From the NCBI GenBank assembly GCA_011052815.1, contig DRIG01000032.1, positions 1 through 43,849 of the forward strand: a DNA stretch of 43,849 bases, read 5' to 3'. Numbering within the stretch: the first letter of the stretch is position 1; every line of letters starts with the position of its first letter. Origin of the DNA: a candidate division WOR-3 bacterium. Its GTDB lineage: Bacteria > Hydrothermota > Tepidihabitantia > SM23-42. Made by a program: the position numbers and the translations under genes. Shown one piece after another: positions 8,058-15,433 of this stretch. The notes beneath the pieces are model-generated. The model saw only the letters and a list, made by a program, of their open reading frames with translations. It was not told where the DNA came from and did not search any database.

Positions 8058-9209
8058 TCAAAAACTCAACATCAGCTGCAGATAAGTATGGTTGTGCAGC
8101 CATTTAGGGGTCGGAAAGTCGCCTTCCATCGCCTCAACGAAATAGAACCAGATTCTTTTATAACGGTATTCAAAACCGACATTAATCCTCCGTTCGGCGA
8201 ATTCCCTGGGCTGGTTATTAAAATAGAACTGACGCTGAGTGCCGAAATGCCACACGAATCGGCCACCGGGATGGTATTCAAGGTCGACAAGATATGCATA
8301 GATCTTTCTCTGATAATCAAAAAGACTGTCCGGAACCGCCGAAAGGTGATAAACCGACTCGCCTGCGTTCTTGTGATTATACGTCAGATATAAATACGGA
8401 CGCCACCTGTCATTGAGTCTTAAACCGACCATGGTCTCGGTTATCATCTCGAAAATATCACTGCTGAAAACCCGCATCGTGTCCTGAATATCTGTTTCAA
8501 GGTATTGCAGATTGAAGATAAATCCGAGACGCAGTCTGCCGATATCCTGCCACACCCTTGTATAGAAATTCCTGTGCAATCCCTTCTCACGATAAGATGG
8601 CGGCTGAATACTGTCGGGTTCAGTGGATTCAAGACGGTACCTGTTCGACAGATCGAGTTTCAAAGAAAGATGGCCGGAACTCCAGTATCTGTTGAGATTC
8701 ATCTTCACTTTAATCGGATGTTGTTTATAAATTATCTTCTCGGCACCGGCAGGATGATTCTTCAGTGAAAAGTTCCGGTCAAAATCCTCGGCAATGACAA
8801 AGAGTTCAAAAAAGTTCAAATAATCTCCGCCGAAGAAAACGCCTGTGCCGACCTCATCTTCACCTTTGTAATAATGGGTTGTAATGGTGAAGAGAAATTT
8901 GAAATTTCTCCACAGACGGAAATAAGGTTCAAACCTGTGATTTGAAATATGAGAACCATAATCAGCAAGATATTCATTTCTGTAGCGCAAGCCGAACCAA
9001 TCGGTGAGCTCCGCCTCCAGTTTCGTATCAAGTGAAATATACCAGTTGAGCAAATCAAGACATCCCTGTGAAGTGCGGAAGCCAAAAGTAAGTGAATCGA
9101 ACCTCGCTTCCCACTCCGGGAAATAATGCGCCAGCTGTTTATCGAGCAGATACTGACAATTCGAATCTTCAGGGACACAGAAGAAAAAGAGATATAAGAT
9201 AATACTCAT
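8058..9209 (-). CDS. Predicted outer-membrane beta-barrel-like protein of unknown function
   Basis: I do not recognise a named family. The 383-residue protein starts with a short hydrophobic stretch (MSIILYLFFF) that could serve as a signal sequence, then is rich in aromatic residues in alternating patterns typical of amphipathic beta strands (for example RFEPYFRLWRNFKFLFTITTHYYKG), and ends with Phe (YLQLMLSF), the usual C-terminal residue of BAM-inserted barrels. Residues 10-40 contain EDSNCQYLLDKQLAHYFPEW. The start overlaps the scpA stop as ATGA, so it is translationally coupled to scpA, an unusual partner. It lies upstream of FHA-GGDEF and the kinase in one operon. Outer-membrane location is inference from composition. 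Confidence 0.65.
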   Translation of the reverse strand: MSIILYLFFFCVPEDSNCQYLLDKQLAHYFPEWEARFDSLTFGFRTSQGCLDLLNWYISLDTKLEAELTDWFGLRYRNEYLADYGSHISNHRFEPYFRLWRNFKFLFTITTHYYKGEDEVGTGVFFGGDYLNFFELFVIAEDFDRNFSLKNHPAGAEKIIYKQHPIKVKMNLNRYWSSGHLSLKLDLSNRYRLESTEPDSIQPPSYREKGLHRNFYTRVWQDIGRLRLGFIFNLQYLETDIQDTMRVFSSDIFEMITETMVGLRLNDRWRPYLYLTYNHKNAGESVYHLSAVPDSLFDYQRKIYAYLVDLEYHPGGRFVWHFGTQRQFYFNNQPREFAERRINVGFEYRYKRIWFYFVEAMEGDFPTPKWLHNHTYLQLMLSF

Positions 9210-9880
9210 AACTCCTGACGTCGTGTAATATAAATATCGCCGAAGACTTCCTGTTGTTCCACCCGGGCATAACCCGATTTAACGAGCTCCAGCATTCCGA
9301 AGAAATATGCGACCGCAATCGTCACGTTGTTCTTCTCCCGTAAGAAATCGAGGAAATTAATCTTTTCCTCATTCGCCAATAAATTTTTAATCTCTTCAAC
9401 AATGACCTCGATGGGTACTTCCTGGCGTTTGACCACAAGTTTTTTCTCTTCCTGCGGCTTTAACCTGCGGAAGGCGAGAATCAAACTTTCGATATCCCCC
9501 TCTTCGAGCGGCGGCTCTTCCCTGCTTATCCTTGGAAACTGTTTACTCGTCTCCGCCTCCATCAAACTGAACGCCTTTGCTATCTCCTTATACTTTTTAA
9601 ACTCCTCCACAATCTGCATAAGTGTTATCGGCTTTACTTCTTCCTCATCAACCGGCGTACGCGGCAAGAGTGAACGCACCTTCAATCTTATCAGGATCGC
9701 CGCCATGAGAAGAAAATCAGCGGCGTCTTCGAGATCGTCCCTTTCTATCTTTCGGATGTAATCAAGATACTCTTCAGCGATCTGGGCGATCGGGATATCG
9801 AATATATCAACCTCTTTTTTCCGAACAAGATAGACGAGCAGATCAATCGGACCGTAGTAAATTCCAATATCTATCTTCAT
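9206..9880 (-). CDS. scpA: Segregation and condensation protein A
   Basis: Kleisin subunit of the bacterial SMC condensin that compacts and segregates the chromosome. The 224-residue protein shows the kleisin N-terminal signature YYGPIDLLVYLVRKKEVDIFDIPI (the family pattern is EGPLDLLL..IR..eidI.dIpI) and a C-terminal winged-helix region around VAYFFGMLELVKSGYARVEQ. The ScpB gene that usually follows scpA is absent; instead an outer-membrane-like gene starts in an ATGA overlap. The gene leads a four-gene operon with a membrane protein, an FHA-GGDEF cyclase and a kinase. The promoter at 9891-9918 gives a leader of at most a few nucleotides. Confidence 0.92.
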   Translation of the reverse strand: MKIDIGIYYGPIDLLVYLVRKKEVDIFDIPIAQIAEEYLDYIRKIERDDLEDAADFLLMAAILIRLKVRSLLPRTPVDEEEVKPITLMQIVEEFKKYKEIAKAFSLMEAETSKQFPRISREEPPLEEGDIESLILAFRRLKPQEEKKLVVKRQEVPIEVIVEEIKNLLANEEKINFLDFLREKNNVTIAVAYFFGMLELVKSGYARVEQQEVFGDIYITRRQEL

Positions 9881-9890
9881 CGTTTAAAAA

Positions 9891-9918
9891 AGTCTATTCA
9901 GGATTCGAAGGGTGTCAA
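9891..9918 (-). promoter_or_regulatory. scpA operon promoter, near-leaderless
   Basis: Minus strand: TTGACA (9918-9913), 16-bp spacer, TAGACT (9896-9891), 10 bp, ATG at 9880. No ribosome-binding site is seen; the predicted 5' leader is about 3-4 nt. Confidence 0.65.
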
Positions 9919-9936
9919 TAATCTCTATTAAATCTT

Positions 9937-11616
9937 TCAATGGGCGCCTCTCCGACTGAGTGAATAGACCTTAATCGTTTCCTCCTTACCCTTCACCTTG
10001 ACTTCACCCAGTTCCCTGAATTCCAGTTCAGGAACCGGGTCCGCCATTACCATCTTATAGGTTGCGGCACCGACCACGATACTGCAGTCAAATTTCTTTG
10101 TCACTCCCTCAAGTCGGGATGCAAGATTGACCGCATCTCCGATCACCGTGTACTCCATGCGCATCGGAGAACCGAAATTACCGCTGATCACTTCTCCTGA
10201 ATTTATTCCGACACCGATCCTGAATCCCAGTTTCTCGGCTTTTGCCACCATATCCAGAGCCGCATAACAGGCATTCACCGCATGATTTCTCACCCTGACC
10301 GGAGAACCGAATACAGCCATAATACAATCACCGATGAACTTGTCGACCCTGCCCTGATATTCAAATGTCGATTTCACCATCTCATCGAGGAATCTGTTCA
10401 ACTTCATCCCGACATCTTCAGGAGCGGTCTTCTCGGCATAAGGTGTGAAATTCCGGATGTCGGCAAAAAGAATCGTACAATCGACCTTTTCCCCTCCTAA
10501 CTTCGGCGGCGCCGCAGTAACCTTTTCAACCAATTCGCGTGAATAGTAACGTGAAAAAATCTGTTTGATCTTCTTCTTCTCTTTCTCTTCAAATCGATAA
10601 CGATGGATCAAGGCGATGACGACCGTGCAGACCAGAATATATGTGGGACGTATAATCCCCAGTTCAATGCGAAGACTGAAGAGGAAAAAACTCAGAATAA
10701 TAAAAATCAGGTAGATGACGATAATCGTAATGAGATAGATATGAGTATGGCGATACAGGATAAGAAAAGCGAAGATAATTGATAGAATCAATATTAAGAT
10801 AATGGCAAAACTATACGGAATTTCATCTATTTTGAGGTTGTTGATAAAATTATTTATTAAATTCGCCTGGACAAGGACACCGGCGAGTTTTCTGGTAAAC
10901 GGTACTGCATGGTAGTCGAACAATCCAGAAGCAGTGCCGCCGATGAGTATGATCTTATCATTGAAAAATTCCTGTGGTACACGCCGGAAATAGACATCAG
11001 AAAAAGAGATCCTGCGGAAAGAGCTTCTGTCCAGAAAATAGATCAAAAAATCGTTCTGGAGAGGCCTCTTATTCAAGAAAGCCGCAACTTCAGCGGCAAA
11101 GGTCTGTTTACCGAAAAGTTCTGAAAATCCCCGACGGATGACACCGTCGTCGTCGGCAAAGACCTTGCCGAGCCCTATCCGATTGAATCGCGTGTATATC
11201 GGCGGTTTTTCAAAAGAAGAAACGAGCACCACGCGCCCATTCTCTTTGATTGCAGCTTCGAGAAGTGAATCATAAGATGGTTTTGTAAAATACCGGCGGA
11301 GTTCCAGAGACAGGGTGTCCGGTTCTGCAAACAGGATATCCAGACCTATGACCCGGGCATTATTCAGATAATCTATCACCTTTGCAAAATAGAGCCGCTG
11401 CCAGTTCTGATACCGACCGAGTTTAAGAAGGCTCTTCTCGTCGATTGCGACAACCACTATCTCTTCACACTTTTCATGGGAAATATTCAACCGGTATTTA
11501 ATGTCATATACTCTGCGTTCAAACGGAAGCCAGAACGGTTTGAACAGACAGAGCAGATTGACCAGAAACACCGACGCCGCCGCAATGGCGAATACCGTGA
11601 TTATTTTATTTTTCAC
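9937..11616 (-). CDS. CHASE2 domain-adenylate/guanylate cyclase
   Basis: Membrane cyclase expected to make cAMP (or cGMP) in response to an extracytoplasmic signal. The 559 residues comprise an N-terminal membrane segment (about 5-25), a CHASE2 sensor domain (about 30-255) facing the periplasm, a block of membrane segments at about 268-345, and a class III cyclase domain (about 375-550). Metal-binding aspartates appear in ILFADIRNFT and FIGDCIMAVFG, and the transition-state Asn/Arg pair in VIGDAVNLASRLE. The start is GTG at 11616, two bases after the HD-GYP stop, so it is the last gene of that operon. The stand-alone cyclic-nucleotide-binding protein at 5.5-6.0 kb is a plausible receptor. Confidence 0.9.
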   Translation of the reverse strand: MKNKIITVFAIAAASVFLVNLLCLFKPFWLPFERRVYDIKYRLNISHEKCEEIVVVAIDEKSLLKLGRYQNWQRLYFAKVIDYLNNARVIGLDILFAEPDTLSLELRRYFTKPSYDSLLEAAIKENGRVVLVSSFEKPPIYTRFNRIGLGKVFADDDGVIRRGFSELFGKQTFAAEVAAFLNKRPLQNDFLIYFLDRSSFRRISFSDVYFRRVPQEFFNDKIILIGGTASGLFDYHAVPFTRKLAGVLVQANLINNFINNLKIDEIPYSFAIILILILSIIFAFLILYRHTHIYLITIIVIYLIFIILSFFLFSLRIELGIIRPTYILVCTVVIALIHRYRFEEKEKKKIKQIFSRYYSRELVEKVTAAPPKLGGEKVDCTILFADIRNFTPYAEKTAPEDVGMKLNRFLDEMVKSTFEYQGRVDKFIGDCIMAVFGSPVRVRNHAVNACYAALDMVAKAEKLGFRIGVGINSGEVISGNFGSPMRMEYTVIGDAVNLASRLEGVTKKFDCSIVVGAATYKMVMADPVPELEFRELGEVKVKGKEETIKVYSLSRRGAH

Positions 11617-11618
11617 GC

Positions 11619-12749
11619 TCAGAAGTTTTGACTGTGGTGTTCTTTGAATTCTTTGATGAATACCCTGACAAGACGAGCATCGAATTGGGTGCCGCTGTTC
11701 CTCTTCAACTCATTGAGCGCGGTCTTGAAACTCTTTCTTCTGCGGTAAGGACGATCCGTGGTGATCGCATCAAAGGAATCAGCCACACATATTATCCGTG
11801 CATACAATGGTATCTTCTTTCCTTTAAGACCGTGAGGATATCCATTACCGTCATACCGTTCGTGGTGATGCAGGATATTGGGGATTATATCCCTCAACTC
11901 GGCGATCGGCTCGATGATGGAACTTCCGAGCACAGGATGGCGTTTCATATAAGCGAATTCTTCGAATGTCAATTTACCCGGTTTCCCCAGAATACGGTCG
12001 GGAATACCGATCTTTCCGACGTCATGAAGGATTGCGGAAATCTCAAGTTTTTTAAGCTCTTCTTTTCCCAGCTTCAACGCCTCACCGATTATAAGTGAAT
12101 ACTTGACGACCCTCGACGAATGGCCCCGCGTATAAGGGTCTTTTGCATCAACCGCTTCGACTATCGCACGGATGGACGAAAGAAAGAGTTCATCCAGTTC
12201 TTTATATAAGGATGCATTCTCAATAGCGATGGCGATCTGATGGCCGAGTGATTCGAATAATTCAAGGTCTGTCTTGTTGAACTTTCGGTTGCCCCTTTTA
12301 TTGAGCACTTCAGCGACACCGATGATCTTACCTTTGGCGATAAGAGGAACCGCGATTATTGAACGGGTCACGAATTTCGTCTTCTTGTCGACTCCCTTGA
12401 ACCATCTGGGGTCTTTTCTGACATCAGCCACGAGGAGTGACTTGCCGTGTTTCGCCACCCATCCCACTATTCCTTTGCCCATCGGCACCCTGATCTCTTT
12501 TGCCTCCTGACCTTTTTCACCGCGTGCCGTGATAAAATAAAGCTCGTTCTTCTCTTCATCGATTCTGAAAACCGACGATGCCTCGGCGTCCATCACCTCT
12601 TCGGCTTTCCGCAGTACGATGTTGAGCAGATCGTCAATATCCAGAATCGAAGAAAATATCATCGATGTATGAATCAGGGTTTCAAGCCGTTTTATCTTTC
12701 TGGTAAGTTTCACCGGCTCATCGGTTTTTTTAGAGCTTTTTGATTTCAT
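11619..12749 (-). CDS. GAF-HD-GYP c-di-GMP phosphodiesterase
   Basis: Predicted cytosolic phosphodiesterase that degrades c-di-GMP, sensing a small ligand through GAF. From the ATG at 12749 (GGAG nine bases upstream) it has 376 residues: GAF domain at about 20-175, HD-GYP domain at about 190-365. The catalytic set is complete: LHDVGKIGIPD holds the HD pair, followed by KRHPVLG, NILHHHERYDGNGYP and ADSFDAITTDRPYR. An in-frame ATG at 12788 exists but lies deeper in the upstream gene and lacks a good ribosome site. The gene overlaps DUF362 by 20 bp and is followed after 2 bp by the CHASE2 cyclase, placing c-di-GMP breakdown and cAMP synthesis on one transcript. Confidence 0.9.
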   Translation of the reverse strand: MKSKSSKKTDEPVKLTRKIKRLETLIHTSMIFSSILDIDDLLNIVLRKAEEVMDAEASSVFRIDEEKNELYFITARGEKGQEAKEIRVPMGKGIVGWVAKHGKSLLVADVRKDPRWFKGVDKKTKFVTRSIIAVPLIAKGKIIGVAEVLNKRGNRKFNKTDLELFESLGHQIAIAIENASLYKELDELFLSSIRAIVEAVDAKDPYTRGHSSRVVKYSLIIGEALKLGKEELKKLEISAILHDVGKIGIPDRILGKPGKLTFEEFAYMKRHPVLGSSIIEPIAELRDIIPNILHHHERYDGNGYPHGLKGKKIPLYARIICVADSFDAITTDRPYRRRKSFKTALNELKRNSGTQFDARLVRVFIKEFKEHHSQNF

Positions 12750-13743
12750 AATTGCGTTCTCCTGCACCGAATTTTTCTGCAAAGACAAGCTGCTCCTGGG
12801 CGTCGACCTCAGGATGTAATTTATCTATCGGCTCCTTCACAAAATCATAACATGCCTGGTCCAAGCTGACCGGGTCAAAGGACGCCAGAATTCCGACATC
12901 AGGAGCGATCATCGGCTCATTGGTATGAAAACAATCACAGTTGGGTGAAATATTGATCAAAAAGTTGATGTAAAAAAGTTTTCTGCCTTTTATGAGGTCG
13001 GCGGCGTATTTTGCAATACCTTTCTGGATATCTGTAGAGGCGGCGTCCCAGGAAAAGACGATCGCCCTTTCCGGACAGATCGACATACATCCGCCGCACC
13101 CGGAACACAATTGATGATCGATCTCTAAAATCTTATCATTCTTTTTTATTATCGCTTTGTAGATACAGTAGTTGTAGCATCTCAAGCAGTAGGAACATTT
13201 CTTCATCTCGATTCTCGGCTTTGAACGTGAATGCATCATAAGTTTACCACCCTTTGCGGCACAACCCATACCGAGATTTTTCAGGGCACCGCCGAAACCG
13301 CAGTTGAGATGCCCTTTGAAATGGGAAACGCAGATTATCGTATCAATGCGTTCAAAGAGGCGGGCGATCCTGGAACCGTTTATCTCTATATATTCATCGC
13401 CGTGAAGTCCGTCCGCCACAATAAAAGGGGCGAAATCAAAACCGTGTTCCAGGGCGAGTTGCATATGTAAATCGGCGCGATGTCTGCGGCCGGCATAGAG
13501 TGTCGTTGTATCCGTCAAAATCGGCTCACCGCCCTTTTCACGGATCAGGCGGCAGAGCCGCCTGATATAAAGAGGACTGACGAAGTTGAAATTGCCCTCT
13601 TCTCCGACATGGAGTTTTACGGCACAAACAGAGTCTTTGTCTATGATCCGAAGCCCTCCGGTATCTTCTATGAATCGGTCGAACAACTTATCAATGCCGT
13701 CTTTATATCTCTTCCTTAAATCCAGAAAATAGACCTCTGACAT
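12730..13743 (-). CDS. DUF362 domain protein with two 4Fe-4S clusters
   Basis: 337-residue iron-sulfur protein. The DUF362 core occupies about residues 20-180 (VCAVKLHVGEEGN at the start, then SHFKGHLNCGFGGALKNLGMG). A ferredoxin-like insert follows with two cysteine motifs, CSYCLRCYNYC and CSGCGGCMSICP, each fitting a CxxCxxCxxxC cluster site (3 + 1 from the partner motif). The C-terminal part holds further conserved acidic residues. Members of this family occur widely in anaerobes and their reaction is not well defined; electron transfer is likely. It lies 49 bp after the secreted Asp-box gene and overlaps the HD-GYP gene by 20 bp. No separate promoter is evident. Confidence 0.85.
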   Translation of the reverse strand: MSEVYFLDLRKRYKDGIDKLFDRFIEDTGGLRIIDKDSVCAVKLHVGEEGNFNFVSPLYIRRLCRLIREKGGEPILTDTTTLYAGRRHRADLHMQLALEHGFDFAPFIVADGLHGDEYIEINGSRIARLFERIDTIICVSHFKGHLNCGFGGALKNLGMGCAAKGGKLMMHSRSKPRIEMKKCSYCLRCYNYCIYKAIIKKNDKILEIDHQLCSGCGGCMSICPERAIVFSWDAASTDIQKGIAKYAADLIKGRKLFYINFLINISPNCDCFHTNEPMIAPDVGILASFDPVSLDQACYDFVKEPIDKLHPEVDAQEQLVFAEKFGAGERNYEIKKL

Positions 13744-13784
13744 CTTTAAGACCCGGTTTGTTGATTCCTTTTAAGACTGAACCC

Positions 13785-13798
13785 AGCTGAGCTCAGCT
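13785..13798. repeat. Perfect 14-bp palindrome spanning a stop codon
   Basis: AGCTGAGCTCAGCT is a perfect palindrome that includes the TGA stop of the secreted Asp-box gene. No T-run follows in either direction, so a terminator is not supported; it could be a processing or protein-binding site. Confidence 0.5.
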
Positions 13799-15268
13799 TC
13801 TGATATTTATAACCTTCTTTACTTCGGAATAATTTCCAGAACTCAATTTGATGAACAGCACACCCATGGGAAAGTCAGTGGAATTCAAAGTTATTTTGAG
13901 CGGCGCATTAACCCTGCCGGTGTAGAGCTCCTTTATCACCCTGCCGACGGCGTCGTATGCCTTTATGACGACCGGCCGTGAATATTCATCGACCTGCAGA
14001 TATGCTATGCCGCTTAATATCGTAGGAGACTCCATCAAATGTGCCGAGGTTCTGCTCTTAGCCACCTGTTCGGCACTGCTCAACTCCGAAAGCAGGGCTT
14101 TGCTGAAATAGAGGTCGTTGTCATCACCGTTTCTGCCGTCGGGCCAGATTGCATAGAGATACAGACTGTCACTTGCGGTCACATGATATTCACCGAGAAA
14201 ATCCGCAAGGCTCTTTACAGAGGTATCCGACACCCGGATACTCGGGTTGAAGGTAAGACCGCTGTCCGACGAATATTGATAACGCAGTTCAAAGAGACTG
14301 TTCTGATTGGTGGGCCAGCTCGGAGAATGGATGTATGTCACATGAAGTCCGCCGTAGACGTCAAAATGCGCCCAGCCCTTGCACTGACCACCGGCGGTTA
14401 TGTCATTGACCGTGAACACCGAGCCCCAGGTTGAACCGCCGTCTGAAGAACGTATACCCATAACATCCCAGGAACCGTTGTTCAGGGTGCTCACCCAGGT
14501 GATGAAGACGATGTCACCATGGGCGGTGATGGAGTTGATCGGCGCCCTATCACCATAACTCGAGCTGTAATCGAACGACGAAAGGTATGTTTCGCTCGAC
14601 CAGGTTACGCCTTTATCTGTTGATTTGCGGTAGTATACGGCACCGGCACCCCAGTGGACCAGACATAGATGGAGATTTTCATTCTCATCCATACAGAGGG
14701 CGGTGATCCCGGTACGCCACCAGATGTTCGAGGTACTCCAGGTAGCGCCGTAATCCGTTGATTTGGCGAAGATGATTCCGGTCGAACCCGATGTCTGCTG
14801 CCAGGTGATGTAAATCTCGTTATTGTGCACGACCATCCAGGGTTTGTCAACGCCGTAACTGGACCAGACAACCGATGTGTCGGACCAGGTCTGGCCGCCG
14901 TCACGGGAAAGATAATGCTTCAGCATATTGATCGAGAATTGAATCAACATATGGACGTGGCCTGAATCATCAAATGCAATCACCGGATCAGTATGCCAGC
15001 CGATTCCCGTGGTGTTATCAGTGAAGGGTATTGAAGTAAATGTCTGACCTCCATTGAATGAATAGGCATAAGGTGCAATCGGAACATCACCCCGCTCCGC
15101 AGTATTACAGATCGAAACAATCGTGTCACCGTAAATAGCAAAACAAGATTCTCCCTGGTTCAATGAATCCCACGGCTGGTCAGTACTGACACGCACATTT
15201 GCAGTCCAGGGCGGATCTGCATAAAGAAAACAGAAAAGAACAGCCAATACTACAGCGATCTTCCTCAT
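13793..15268 (-). CDS. Secreted Asp-box (BNR/sialidase-like propeller) protein with type IX sorting domain
   Basis: 491-residue exported protein. The ATG at 15268 is chosen because it is preceded by AAGGAGGT and opens a clear signal peptide (MRKIAVVLAVLFCFLYADPP), while the longer frame to 15316 runs through the promoter. At least five Asp-box motifs of the form S-x-D-x-G-x-T-(W/F) recur (SRDGGQTW, STDYGATW, STDKGVTW, SSDGGSTW, SSDSGLTF), giving a beta-propeller as in sialidases, but catalytic sialidase residues are not identified. The last about 75 residues (AYDAVGRVIKELYTG ... VKKVINIRS) match Por/T9SS C-terminal sorting domains. It resembles the secreted protein at 26.5-28.2 kb in design. 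Confidence 0.82.
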   Translation of the reverse strand: MRKIAVVLAVLFCFLYADPPWTANVRVSTDQPWDSLNQGESCFAIYGDTIVSICNTAERGDVPIAPYAYSFNGGQTFTSIPFTDNTTGIGWHTDPVIAFDDSGHVHMLIQFSINMLKHYLSRDGGQTWSDTSVVWSSYGVDKPWMVVHNNEIYITWQQTSGSTGIIFAKSTDYGATWSTSNIWWRTGITALCMDENENLHLCLVHWGAGAVYYRKSTDKGVTWSSETYLSSFDYSSSYGDRAPINSITAHGDIVFITWVSTLNNGSWDVMGIRSSDGGSTWGSVFTVNDITAGGQCKGWAHFDVYGGLHVTYIHSPSWPTNQNSLFELRYQYSSDSGLTFNPSIRVSDTSVKSLADFLGEYHVTASDSLYLYAIWPDGRNGDDNDLYFSKALLSELSSAEQVAKSRTSAHLMESPTILSGIAYLQVDEYSRPVVIKAYDAVGRVIKELYTGRVNAPLKITLNSTDFPMGVLFIKLSSGNYSEVKKVINIRS

Positions 15269-15287
15269 AGTACCTCCTTGACAGGTT

Positions 15288-15316
15288 ATGATAACATAAA
15301 TTCTGAAATATGTCAA
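15288..15316 (-). promoter_or_regulatory. Promoter of the secreted Asp-box gene, ribosome-site type
   Basis: Minus strand: TTGACA (15316-15311), 17-bp spacer, TATCAT (15293-15288), then 19 bp containing AAGGAGGT, then ATG at 15268. The leader AACCTGTCAAGGAGGT nearly matches that of the lipoprotein gene at 20201. Confidence 0.8.
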
Positions 15317-15399
15317 GGGGGGAAGGGCGAATGGAGAATGGGAGAAACGGAGAGACGGAGAATGGGAGAAGCGGAGAATGGGCGGAGGGTGTTAATCGG
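15317..15399. repeat. G/A-rich low-complexity intergenic repeat, copy 2
   Basis: 83 bp lying exactly between the -35 box of the minus-strand secreted-protein promoter and the -35 box of the plus-strand ftsK promoter. It is built from GGAGAAACGG, GGAGAATGGG and related units. Positions 15341-15369 are identical over 29 bp to 22334-22362 in copy 3. It ends with GGGCGGAGGGTGTTAA, shared with copy 1. Confidence 0.82.
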
Positions 15400-15427
15400 T
15401 TGACAAGATTATATTTATGTGTAAAAT
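15400..15427 (+). promoter_or_regulatory. ftsK promoter, leaderless type
   Basis: TTGACA (15400-15405), 16-bp spacer, TAAAAT (15422-15427), 6 bp CTAATC, ATG at 15434. No ribosome-binding site; predicted transcription start at the ATG. Confidence 0.78.
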
Positions 15428-15433
15428 CTAATC

